In this document: positions 23,801 through 31,399 of the stretch, one piece after another
Layout of the letters: each line of letters begins with the position of its first letter
Position numbering within the stretch: the stretch's first letter is position 1
IMG/VR virus record: IMGVR_UViG_3300018080_000375
Span: 1 to 35,581 of that record
Length of the DNA stretch: 35,581 bases
Strand: one strand, 5' to 3'
DNA from: a virus
Position numbers and translations under genes: made by a program
Notes under the pieces: generated by a model
What the model was told of the DNA's origin: nothing
Seen by the model: only the letters and a program-made list of their open reading frames with translations
Databases searched by the model: none

Positions 23801-26800
23801 AAACAGGAAATCTGCCTCTGTTCCAAAGGCCAATGCAGTATTATCTGCAACCTCTATGTTCGTGTCGTCCCAAATGAATGCTGAAATACCTCCAAAGGAC
23901 CCTCCATTATTATACTGTATTTGTGTGTCAGAACCTCCTGGAGTTCCAGACGCTCCTGTGATTGCTGCATCTAGATCGTCAAGCACATCTTGAACTGTGG
24001 TCGAATTGCTGTTGTCGAATTCATCATACACGCCAACAATGTTTGCCCCTGAATCGTTTGCCGCTGTAGTTTCCTCTAGTGATGTGGTGCCGGAATACAC
24101 TGAGGTGCTTGTGACCGAATCTGCTACATCCCAAGTCGAGCCAGCTTGTGCCGTGACTGTTAGTGTATTTGCCACTTCATCATCTGCCCAAGGATTAGCT
24201 GTGTTGACCAAGTTTTCGGCAATGGTGCCGTCAGCAATGTCGGTAAGGGTAGATTCAAGCGGCTGATATGCTGCATCAGATTCAGTCGTGTTGTAGACTG
24301 CAGTTCCGCCTTCAGTTAGTGCTGTCGCGTCAAGTGTTCCAGTTGAAGGTGTGTACGTTAAATCCCCATCTGACTCGATGCCGAGGTTTCCGCCGTCAAG
24401 ATCTCCGCCAGAGGTGAATAGGACTGCGTTAGTCTCTGCTGTAGATTCATTGTCGGTTATTGTCAAAGTTGTTGCCAGAGTTGCCAGGTCTATAGTGATG
24501 TCGTTTGGAACCTGACCGTCTGTTGCCGCCCCCTGTAAATCCTGCAAATCTATCACGCCTTCCAATGCAGATTCATACCCTGTTATATTGGCGAAAGAGT
24601 AGGTGCCGTCCGCGTCGTCCTGAAGCACGTAACCGGAACTTCCTTCACCTGTAACATCTACCAGGTCATCTAACTGGTCTACAACAGTAGGTATGGCGGC
24701 GTCTAAGTCATCCAGAACGTCTTGAACGTTTGCAGAATTTGAGTGCGTGAATTCATCAAACACTCCTATGATTGCAGCGCCAGAATCGTTAGCTGCTGTG
24801 GTTTCTTCAAGAGAGGTTGTGCCTGAATATACTGAAGTTGTTGCCACACTGTCCGCATCAAATGTCAAGTCGGAGCTAGTCACGTCAGTAAAATCAATGC
24901 TATCGTCGTCAATAGTGTCGTCTTGAATGTTTTCACCATTCAATGCAGTTAGAGATGTTCCGACGCCATCAGTTGCAAGCAGAGTTGATGTAGCTGCCGG
25001 AAACGTATACGTAGTGTTTGCTGAAATGTTGGGTATTTGCAACTCTCCATAGTGACTGTCTCCATCATATATACGCACATAAGAGCCGCCGTCACTAGAT
25101 CCATCGAGACATTCACCTACTGCGCAATCCCCTACTGCTGTAATGTCGCCAGAGCCTGAACCTGTGATTGCCGCATCCAAATCATCCAACACATCTTGTA
25201 TGTTTGCCGCATTACTGTTATCAAACTCATCAAATACTCCTATTATATAGGCTCCTGAGTCGTTTGCGGCTGTAGTCTCTTCTAATGACGTAGTGCCGGA
25301 GTAAACCGCAGTTGTGGCAACCGTATCTGCGTCAAAAGTGATATCTGTACTTGTAACATCAGTGAAATCGATGCTATCATCGTCAATAGTATCATCCTGG
25401 ATATTCTCGCCATTTAGCGCTGTAAGGCTTGTACCAACGCCGTCAGTAGCTAAAAGGGTTGAGGTTGCTGCCGGTAGAGTGTACGTAACATTCGAAGAGA
25501 CATCCGGCACCTGTACCTCACCGTAATGACTGTCGCCGTCATAGATGCGAACGTATGAACCTCCATCACTGGACCCATCAAAGCACGCTCCAGAAGCGCA
25601 ATCCCCCACACCTGTCACATCCCCACTGCCTCCAGCAATCGCTGCATCCAGGTCATCAAGCACATCCTGCACATTAGTGCTATTTGAATTATCAAACTCG
25701 TCAAACACACCAACAATGGACGCACCGGAGTCATTAGCCGCTGTAGTTTCCTCTAGTGAAGTAGTTCCTGCATATACTGAAGTGTTAATTACTGAGTCTG
25801 CGTCAAATGTAAGGTCTGAACTCGTCACATCAACAAAGTCAATACTGTCATCATCCACAGTATCATCTTGCAGGTTTTCTCCGTTTAGTGCAGTCAAATT
25901 GGTTCCCACCCCTGAAGTAGGAGTACCTAAAGCTCCGTTCAGTAACACAAAGTCGTCGTCTGTGGTTGCTGCATTGATTTCCGCCGCACTATCCCACTCT
26001 GAGTCTCTGGTTACGCCTGCAGGAATAGCTGAATCATTAACACTTCCTGATGCCCCAACTGTCAAAGTATCCGACACTTCATTATCTGCCCAAGGGTTTG
26101 CAGTATTTACGAGATTTGTTGCTATAGTTCCGTCTGCAATATCTGTAAGTATCGCCTCAAGAGGTTGGTAAGCAGCATCTGATTCGGTAATGTTGTATAC
26201 ACCTGTACCTCCCTCTGTGATAGTGTCTGCTTCTAACGATGTCCCTAAATCGTACGCTCCTGCCGCCATTTCAGCGGGGCCTATAGAGTCGTTCGGCAAA
26301 ACTATCTCGCCGTCTCCTGTACCGTCTGTAATGAACCTGTGATCCGTGATGTCGATTGAACCATAGTCTATGTCTGCTGCACCGATTGCGTCAAACCCTA
26401 CTGTAGTGTAGAATGTTCCAGTGGTTGTCACGTCGCCACAGTCTGAAGTGGTCAAGTCTACGCACGTAATGTCTGAAAAATCCAGTGCATCGTCATCTAC
26501 ACTGTCATTTTGAAGGTTTTCGCCATCAAGGTTGGTTAAAGAGCCTCCATCACCGTCCGGCGCTAAGACGTTTGTTCCTATGATCAGGCCCATAGTGGTT
26601 CGCATAGTTGCCGCATCTGCATCATCTGCATACTCATTAAAGAATGCGCCAAGTCCTGCATACGTTTCTAGCTCTGCAGCAGTGTCTATTTCAGCCGTTG
26701 TTCCAGCGTTGATTCCTATAATTCCTGTGTACGCGCTTACGTTTGCCTCTAAGCCCCCTCGCTCGTGCTCTATAGTGCCTGCATCAAAGAAGCTCGTGGC

Positions 26801-27076
26801 ACTATCTCCTGTTGCGGCGTCAACATTTGTTAAATTGCTGCCGTCGCCGTTTGGTGCTAACACATCTGTGCCTGCCTCAAGGTTCACGGTGGCTTTGAAC
26901 GTTGCCTCGTCTGCGTCGTTAATGACGGTTTGCATGTAAGCGCTGATGGTGTTCGCAACGCTGACCGCATTATCTACCTGCGCGCCAGTGTGAGACGAGT
27001 CATACGCGTACGCAAATATCGCCACCCCAAATAAGAATAGTATTGTTAGAATTATCCTGAATTTATTCGCGGACAT
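20873..27076 (-). CDS. Giant repetitive fibre/adhesin-like protein with signal peptide
   Basis: A 2067-residue protein. ATG at 27076 is chosen (GGAGG 11 bases upstream); a GTG at 27088 lies against the ribosome site. Residues 1-25 are a signal-peptide-like segment (IILTILFLFGVAIFAYA). Next comes SSHTGAQVDNAVS, a phrase common at the N terminus of phage fibres. The body is Asp/Ser/Thr/Gly-rich and built of repeats: a unit of 157-158 residues beginning TALNGEN occurs three times in tandem, TSLEETTAANDSG four times, SDAAYQPLE three times and LDDTDASIEWED twice. The last 150 residues are a globular beta domain (PDSWDAGTVTFELEYL) typical of phage appendage tips. It is almost cysteine-free until the C-terminal domain. 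Confidence 0.75.
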   Translation of the reverse strand: MSANKFRIILTILFLFGVAIFAYAYDSSHTGAQVDNAVSVANTISAYMQTVINDADEATFKATVNLEAGTDVLAPNGDGSNLTNVDAATGDSATSFFDAGTIEHERGGLEANVSAYTGIIGINAGTTAEIDTAAELETYAGLGAFFNEYADDADAATMRTTMGLIIGTNVLAPDGDGGSLTNLDGENLQNDSVDDDALDFSDITCVDLTTSDCGDVTTTGTFYTTVGFDAIGAADIDYGSIDITDHRFITDGTGDGEIVLPNDSIGPAEMAAGAYDLGTSLEADTITEGGTGVYNITESDAAYQPLEAILTDIADGTIATNLVNTANPWADNEVSDTLTVGASGSVNDSAIPAGVTRDSEWDSAAEINAATTDDDFVLLNGALGTPTSGVGTNLTALNGENLQDDTVDDDSIDFVDVTSSDLTFDADSVINTSVYAGTTSLEETTAANDSGASIVGVFDEFDNSNSTNVQDVLDDLDAAIAGGSGDVTGVGDCASGACFDGSSDGGSYVRIYDGDSHYGEVQVPDVSSNVTYTLPAATSTLLATDGVGTSLTALNGENIQDDTIDDDSIDFTDVTSTDITFDADTVATTAVYSGTTSLEETTAANDSGAYIIGVFDEFDNSNAANIQDVLDDLDAAITGSGSGDITAVGDCAVGECLDGSSDGGSYVRIYDGDSHYGELQIPNISANTTYTFPAATSTLLATDGVGTSLTALNGENIQDDTIDDDSIDFTDVTSSDLTFDADSVATTSVYSGTTSLEETTAANDSGAAIIGVFDEFTHSNSANVQDVLDDLDAAIPTVVDQLDDLVDVTGEGSSGYVLQDDADGTYSFANITGYESALEGVIDLQDLQGAATDGQVPNDITIDLATLATTLTITDNESTAETNAVLFTSGGDLDGGNLGIESDGDLTYTPSTGTLDATALTEGGTAVYNTTESDAAYQPLESTLTDIADGTIAENLVNTANPWADDEVANTLTVTAQAGSTWDVADSVTSTSVYSGTTSLEETTAANDSGANIVGVYDEFDNSNSTTVQDVLDDLDAAITGASGTPGGSDTQIQYNNGGSFGGISAFIWDDTNIEVADNTALAFGTEADFLFQYDETTDDRLEITATNAAADESIRLENPDGTYEMNLSIEGDVTSGGTIEGATLTEGGVGVYNTTESDAAYQPLESTLTDIADGTIAENLVNTANPWADNEVADDITASNYLPLTGGTLTGELVADELGIEFQETDSISDCSGFAATGGGIFYDDSDGKLKKCQDNVLTDLDTTGGGGDSVSIDGVGVTDPDFVSSGDIDFVDTSNTVTANLNTDSVDDTHVNWASMTYLGEEGQTTAAGVGLASDNLDDTDASIEWEDATDLDADGSVSANAVTLATDTAGNFVATVADAGSSTVTVSGSGSENAAVTLDVADNGLTNAHFTHSTDWGDIETDGSGNVLIDAGVIVDADINAAAAIAISKTALVAGTNITLSTNTLNVDDAFITNDAADLLSASTDGTTELIIRNTDGSLAAETYLLELQHTADGSSNGDFIKFTDAYGGTPATLFNVEFDGDTTMAGDLTISGDDLFLATNTDGMIMVADGTNFNPVQVSGDVEIDNTGATSIQTDSVDAAHINWGDITYLGEAGQPTAAAVGLASGNLDDTDASIEWEDAGDLEADGTISANAVALSTDTTGNFVATVADGGSGAIDVSGSGSENAAVTLALDLAPSAGSATLIEEEDALQVKYLSTDFDEGASGLAIDYTNGQAAATGVKGFLTGSDWDTFNGKEGDLANEAGLYAALSDVSQFYEPGDTLQTGSGTSLPGSCTTGELYIDTDADTDGSLYHCVSTDTWKEVDDDGAGGGSGTMTTVEDGDSQVGGADIVTLDFDGTVFAITESPDTEINIDVADDGLDSQHYAANSVDSEHISTIVESVFWDAAGMIPDGTQCDVASDPVTINSGPMQYTAICADNDSSTLYGHIVMPDSWDAGTVTFELEYLQTAADTSALNSDIAAMCRGATETVNNTWGSEVAIDDAAVTGSNAVDHTTSAAVTANGTCAGGDTLYFRWQLDATGTTTAVATLHILGMKMEYTSNIGD
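24690..25910 (-). repeat. Tandem protein-level repeats in giant fibre gene
   Basis: Three copies of a 471-474-base unit (phase marker TALNGEN at about 25.87, 25.40 and 24.93 kb) encode nearly identical protein but differ at many third codon positions. A partial fourth copy (TSLEETTAANDSG ... LDDLDAAI) lies at about 23.96-24.09 kb. Confidence 0.75.
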
Positions 27077-27257
27077 TGTAATTTTCACCTCCGTTATCTG
27101 TAACTACAAACGCTTCGCCGCCATTATCTGTTACGTTGAATACAGTTGTGCCGTCGCTGCCGACGTGTTTACCTGTACCCATCATCAACATGTTGCCGTA
27201 AACAGAGACAGCAAGCAGCAATAGTAGGGCTGTTATAGTGAGGAGTATTCTCGCCAT
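27063..27257 (-). CDS. Small exported protein with VTDNGGE repeat
   Basis: A 64-residue protein. The N-terminal 21 residues are a signal peptide or membrane anchor (ILLTITALLLLLAVSVYG). The mature part is short and has a direct repeat NVTDNGGEAF / VVTDNGGENY. It overlaps the start of the giant fibre by 14 bases and is only 5 bases from the gene upstream, so it is translated with them. No family is recognised; it could be a small fibre-associated or assembly protein. Confidence 0.6.
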   Translation of the reverse strand: MARILLTITALLLLLAVSVYGNMLMMGTGKHVGSDGTTVFNVTDNGGEAFVVTDNGGENYNVRE

Positions 27258-27262
27258 GCGGG

Positions 27263-27625
27263 TTACCTTCTCTCATATTCAATATAGAAGTATGCAGTCC
27301 CGTCAGTTGTCACGTCAGCGTAAATGCCATTTTCCATGTATCCGGGCGATACCCAGACCCTGCCGTCTTGATTGTCTGAAGACGTCACTTTGTAGTCTGC
27401 TACTATTTTGCCGGACCCCTCAGTATTATCATATATTATCAAGGAGGCGTCGTTTGTAGCGTCCGTTTTAAGGACTACTGCCGTTATTGCGCATTTACCT
27501 GTAAATACAAGCTTGTCTGCTGTGAGTCTTCCTGACGTGATTGCGTCGCCGAATGCCGGAACGCTGAACACCAGTAGTGCGAAGAGTAACAATGCTGTTT
27601 TTAGTGCTGTTTTTCTCGTTTTCAT
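27263..27625 (-). CDS. Exported small beta-rich phage protein
   Basis: A 120-residue protein with a signal peptide (residues 1-26, ALLLFALLVFSVPAFG) and a compact beta domain (CAITAVVLKTDATNDASLIIYD ... RVWVSPGYMENGIYADVTTDGTAYFYIEY). Domains of this pattern recur in environmental phage structural regions, where their role is not settled. It is the first gene after the portal. GAGGTG lies 7 bases before the ATG. The export signal on a virion-type domain is the odd point. Confidence 0.65.
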   Translation of the reverse strand: MKTRKTALKTALLLFALLVFSVPAFGDAITSGRLTADKLVFTGKCAITAVVLKTDATNDASLIIYDNTEGSGKIVADYKVTSSDNQDGRVWVSPGYMENGIYADVTTDGTAYFYIEYERR

Positions 27626-27658
27626 CTGTTTTCACCTCATTTAATGTTTATTTTTTAT

Positions 27659-29137
27659 TTAAAGCGTGTCGTCAGGGTTGTTCAAGAATTTACAAAGACC
27701 GGAAGCGCTTATTTCGTCCTCTTGGTTGCTTTTAGGGTTTATGTCGTCTTTGTTACCGCCACCTTCAGTGTCCGACGCACTACTCCTATCTTTGCCTATT
27801 TCCTCTATTTGCTCCTTACTGAAACCTATTATTTCGCGCAAATAACTGTCTACAGGCATTATCTCTGGTGCGTAAGGTGAGTTGCCGTATTGCGCCAGTG
27901 CTCTACTGCGGATTTCACCAATCTCTGCCCTTGTTTTATCATCTAAACTGAAAATATCAGTCCACTTGACTGTGTACTCGCCTTCTTTCGGAGGTGCAAT
28001 TATTCCGTACTCTATCTGACGGTCAATAAACGGGCGAATGATTGAGGGTTCTACGAAGTTCACGTTACGTGATTCGACTTTGCTTAACCATGTCTTCTCG
28101 TCTTGCGCTGAGGCCAGCTTGCCGCGCTCTGAACCGGTCAAAATGCGTCGCGGAATGCCTGTTTGTATGGAAATGCACGCTATCTGTATGTCAAAATGCT
28201 TTGAGGGGTCGGCCACTTGCGGACTGAGTTCTTTTACCTCCATTCCCTGTGTGCGCAAAACCCTGGATAAACCGTGAACATAGTCGAATATTTGTTTGCG
28301 GAGAGAGGACGGGGAGGTTGTGTCCGTGTCGCCTTCCTGTGTCGAGTCGCGGAACGCCGCATCCGCATCTAATTGAAAGTTTAATCCTGGGAAAGCTCCG
28401 CGCCAGAACATCTCAGCACTGCCGCCAGTTATCAATTCTATGTTGGAGAGACGGTTGAATATGGGTTCCAGGCAGGATTTCCCGTACAAATCATTGTCGA
28501 AAGTGTCCTCTGCGACATGTATTAGACGCGACCAGTGTACATCTATGTTTTTTGTACCGTGCACATCTGTAATATTGCTGTCTGTAGATGTTGGGTTAGG
28601 CAAAGTAAGTTCGTATATCTCTGGCATACCGTAGCGTGGATCAGAGGCGCGTTTAACCCATGTCTTAACCTTGATATCGGTCTCTTTAACCGGGCGCAAC
28701 CATAAAAGTTTGGCCTTTTTAGAAAGCTCTTTGCTTGGTTCGCCATCACTGTACCCCATGTAGAGCACTGCGTAACTGCCTAGTCTCTGCAGCACGTCAA
28801 GCCTGTGCATGTAATGGAACAGTTTCTGGTTGCGGACAATATCTTTCACGTCTTTCTCAAAATCTGTAGTGGTGGTCGGGTCATTATCGTCCTGAATAGT
28901 CGGGGGAGAGTTCCAGGAATACTCAGGGTAACAATGCACCACGCGATTGGCCACATCTAACCTTTCAAACTTTGCATAGAAGTCTTCATAGGTCAAGGTT
29001 GTTTTGTAGCCTAGTTCAAGGTACAGATCCCGGTCACCGTCATAGGATTTAGAGAATGAACGCGCCAGTAATTCACGCTGAATCAGCTTGTTTACTACAG
29101 TAGTCGCGTCTTTCATTGTTTTAAGCTTTTCTTCCAT
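27659..29137 (-). CDS. Portal protein (DUF1073-like)
   Basis: A 492-residue protein following the large terminase. The segments YEDFYAKFERLDVANRVVHCYP, LDVLQRLGSYAVLYMGYSDG and LRPVKETDIKVKTWV, then HVAEDTF and ILTGSERGKLASAQDEKTWL, are the conserved blocks of DUF1073-type portal proteins. It should form the dodecameric ring at the capsid vertex through which DNA enters and leaves. The length is normal (450-520). GGGAGA lies 10 bases before the ATG. The C terminus is polar and disordered. Confidence 0.85.
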   Translation of the reverse strand: MEEKLKTMKDATTVVNKLIQRELLARSFSKSYDGDRDLYLELGYKTTLTYEDFYAKFERLDVANRVVHCYPEYSWNSPPTIQDDNDPTTTTDFEKDVKDIVRNQKLFHYMHRLDVLQRLGSYAVLYMGYSDGEPSKELSKKAKLLWLRPVKETDIKVKTWVKRASDPRYGMPEIYELTLPNPTSTDSNITDVHGTKNIDVHWSRLIHVAEDTFDNDLYGKSCLEPIFNRLSNIELITGGSAEMFWRGAFPGLNFQLDADAAFRDSTQEGDTDTTSPSSLRKQIFDYVHGLSRVLRTQGMEVKELSPQVADPSKHFDIQIACISIQTGIPRRILTGSERGKLASAQDEKTWLSKVESRNVNFVEPSIIRPFIDRQIEYGIIAPPKEGEYTVKWTDIFSLDDKTRAEIGEIRSRALAQYGNSPYAPEIMPVDSYLREIIGFSKEQIEEIGKDRSSASDTEGGGNKDDINPKSNQEDEISASGLCKFLNNPDDTL

Positions 29138-29197
29138 GTTTTATGGTTCTCCCTGCATTATTACATTAAATTAATCGTTAAATTCAGTTAGCTTGCT

Positions 29198-30814
29198 TTA
29201 CCACCCGCCACACACTCGTTGAATGTTCGGGCAAAAGGCAATACATAGCGCCTCTGCGTGGTTCCTGGACTCCATGCGTGTGAGTTTTTTCATTGTAACC
29301 TTGTCCACCATTACTATTTTGCCGCCGTTAGTGAGTTTGTATTGTTGGGAGCAGAGTTCATTTATCAGGGTTTCATGATACGGGATGGAAAGCAGTTTCT
29401 CATCTGGGTAAAGCTTTATGCCGTTCACATGTTGAAACGTTCTGTATGCTCTATCTCGTATATTCCACCACATTTGCGCCTTAAGGTTCAGGAAATGCTC
29501 TGAATTTTTGCGGTCATCCTTATAATACCCTGGAGCGGGAGAGTTCCTGACATCAATCGGTATGGCTTCAATGTTGTACTTCGTCTTGTTTATTTCGTTT
29601 CTGGTGCCGGAACCTACTCCAATGACATCATATTTAAGCCTTTCGAACCCTCCAAGTTTACAGAAGGCGTACGCGTGTTGCGCAGACTCATCAGTATTGC
29701 CCTTTTTCCAAAATTTGATGTCTTCGGCCAATATTACGGGTCCTCGCCTTCCGATTACGCAATTCCCGTCGCCGTCTTCCTCTGAAACGTCTAGGCCTAC
29801 TTCCGTTGGCCCTTTATTTGATATTTTCAGGTCTACACAGGCCAGTAACCACCGTCGCGGAATACAGATCCCTTCCACACTGGCATCCGGGTCCCGTAAG
29901 ACCTCCTGCGCAAAGTTGATAGGGTCCATGGTATCTTCCATATATTGGAACTTTTCCATATCGTGGTCTGGATTCTCAAACCAGTCAAATTCAAACTTGT
30001 TGAATGCCGGGTTTCGTGTCTTCTTGTAGAATTCTGTGCTTGGTCCATTGTGTGTTGATAAGTCTATTTTACAGTCTGCGGTTCCTGAAAGCGCTGCATC
30101 TATCTGAATTGGCCGCTCATAGAACGCGCTCTCATCTTTGAAGTATATGGACGCTCGTCCACCGCGCCCTATGTCATCGCCACCCTCACCCCGGATGATG
30201 CTACCGTTCTCCTTATTGAGGATCTTCTCCTTCATGGCGTGCTTTTCTTCATTATACCCTTCCGGCATAAGGAATGGAGGCTGGTGGCGGAGGAATATTC
30301 TAACCTTCTCCAGAATTGAGTCCGGGTCACCCTTACTATCTACCTTAGAAAGCTTGTTGGAGCCGAAACCTATAACGGAATCCGGGTGAAACTGCCACAA
30401 CCAACAGGCAAATGCGACACAAAGCCATGTCACACCTAGCTCTCTCGCCTTGTCAATCACGCCATCTTCTTGATTTTCATACCTATCTTTAAGCCATAGA
30501 ATAAACTCTATCTGTCGCGGCCAGAATATGAAGGGTATAAGGGCCGGTTTTTTCTTGGGAACGTTCTTAGGGTTGAAAGTGAAGCCCCAGTCCTGAATGA
30601 ATTCCACCGGGTGGGTTGTGTAGTAGGCACGCTGAATGGCTGCAAACCTTGGATTCGCGCTCACTTTCCGCAACATTTGGTCCCTTATTACGTAAATGCG
30701 CCTGTAATCCTTCGCGCCATGGTCAAAAAACGCATAAGGGTTGTAATATTGCAGTGTTTTAGGCTTTGCCGGAACTCCTGGAGCCGTATTTTGAAATTCT
30801 GCCGTCTGCGCCAT
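29198..30814 (-). CDS. terL: Terminase large subunit
   Basis: A 538-residue packaging motor. The ATPase has a Walker A-type motif KARELGVTW at about 122-130, Walker B IYFKDE at 223-228 with the catalytic Glu228, and a coupling motif DLSTHNG near 251. The nuclease domain has EVGLDVSEEDGDG with Asp342 and DVIGVGSGTRNEI with Asp396 as likely metal ligands. It cuts concatemeric DNA and pumps it into the prohead through the portal encoded next. The start has AAGGA about 12 bases upstream. The non-coding gap before it (30815-31399) is unusual, since terS and terL usually touch. Confidence 0.9.
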   Translation of the reverse strand: MAQTAEFQNTAPGVPAKPKTLQYYNPYAFFDHGAKDYRRIYVIRDQMLRKVSANPRFAAIQRAYYTTHPVEFIQDWGFTFNPKNVPKKKPALIPFIFWPRQIEFILWLKDRYENQEDGVIDKARELGVTWLCVAFACWLWQFHPDSVIGFGSNKLSKVDSKGDPDSILEKVRIFLRHQPPFLMPEGYNEEKHAMKEKILNKENGSIIRGEGGDDIGRGGRASIYFKDESAFYERPIQIDAALSGTADCKIDLSTHNGPSTEFYKKTRNPAFNKFEFDWFENPDHDMEKFQYMEDTMDPINFAQEVLRDPDASVEGICIPRRWLLACVDLKISNKGPTEVGLDVSEEDGDGNCVIGRRGPVILAEDIKFWKKGNTDESAQHAYAFCKLGGFERLKYDVIGVGSGTRNEINKTKYNIEAIPIDVRNSPAPGYYKDDRKNSEHFLNLKAQMWWNIRDRAYRTFQHVNGIKLYPDEKLLSIPYHETLINELCSQQYKLTNGGKIVMVDKVTMKKLTRMESRNHAEALCIAFCPNIQRVCGGW

Positions 30815-31190
30815 GCCTTATCTGGGTCCTTACGTTCAATTTTTCGCCGTTATTGCCATTATTTGGTGTTTTGCGCCATTTTGTGGTCAAAAAAGCAACA
30901 TTTTCCTAAACATTATAATATTTTTGGCCCCAATGCAAGAGAAAATGGTGTATTTTGCCATGTTTTGGCTTGTGTGCGCAGTGAAATGGTGATATTTTTA
31001 AAGGTTTGTGTTTTGTTTTGTTGCTGTAAAACACGCCATAAACCCGCCATTAAATGCTAATTCCCTGAAAAAATTCTGTATATATTTCCCGTGTTGCATT
31101 TTGCTACATTGCCGAATTTAATAATTGAAAATTCTACTCATATATTTTGAGGCGTCTTTGCCCCAGTAAACACTGTTCACGGCATCAAAC

Positions 31191-31220
31191 GGGGGTGGGG
31201 GGCCTGGGGTAGGGCAGGGG
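31191..31220 (+). other. G-quadruplex motif
   Basis: Five runs of 3-6 guanines (starting at 31191, 31197, 31206, 31212 and 31217) separated by loops of 1-3 bases fit the canonical intramolecular G4 rule on the plus strand. It is embedded in otherwise A/T-rich sequence. Being on the plus strand, it is non-template for plus-strand and template for the minus-strand late transcript. Confidence 0.7.
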
Positions 31221-31360
31221 AGTGCACTAAAGTATACAGTGTTGCAATAGTGACACAGTGTGTTCTTTATGCAACAGTGCGTGTAAGTGTATGTTTATTT
31301 ACACAGTGTATAATGTTTTAATACAGGGTTTGAGCAGTACCACAATGTAGCAGTGACGAA

Positions 31361-31387
31361 ATTGTGACACTACCACATTGTGACACT
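31361..31387 (+). repeat. ATTGTGACACT direct repeat
   Basis: Two exact copies of ATTGTGACACT begin at 31361 and 31377, 16 bases apart, just beyond the terS stop. A GTGACAC core also occurs at 31250. Likely part of the same protein-binding array. Confidence 0.6.
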
Positions 31388-31399
31388 GGTCGACACTGA

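Larger units (their letters stand above)
30815..31399. other. 585-bp gap between terminase genes
   Basis: No credible gene is present; a plus-strand frame here is the antisense of terL extended into the gap. The right half holds a G-quadruplex motif and many ACAGTG and ATTGTGACACT repeats (listed separately). The left half is A/T-rich, with a GTGTTTT/AAAACAC hairpin (31008-31034) and several short GCCATT-type words (for example near 30855-30880). Confidence 0.7.

Noticed and set aside
24690-25910. CRISPR-like array
   Set aside because: Repeats are long, coding and diverged at third positions; no short identical repeats with spacers and no cas genes.
21882-26171. Long plus-strand open frames (up to about 225 residues) opposite the giant fibre gene
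   Set aside because: They are antisense shadows of a Ser/Thr/Asp/Gly-rich repetitive gene, lack good ribosome sites, and encode Ser/Val/Ala-rich non-protein-like sequence.
20873-27076. Diversity-generating retroelement targeting the fibre
   Set aside because: No reverse transcriptase and no template/variable repeat pair seen; repeats differ silently rather than at adenine positions.
30611-31060. Plus-strand 149-codon frame covering the terL start and the gap
   Set aside because: Antisense to terL for half its length, composition unlike a protein (many Cys, Arg, His) and no ribosome site.
31084-31093. Half-site ATTTCCCGTG resembling the early operator
   Set aside because: Only one arm is present and no convincing promoter boxes surround it.
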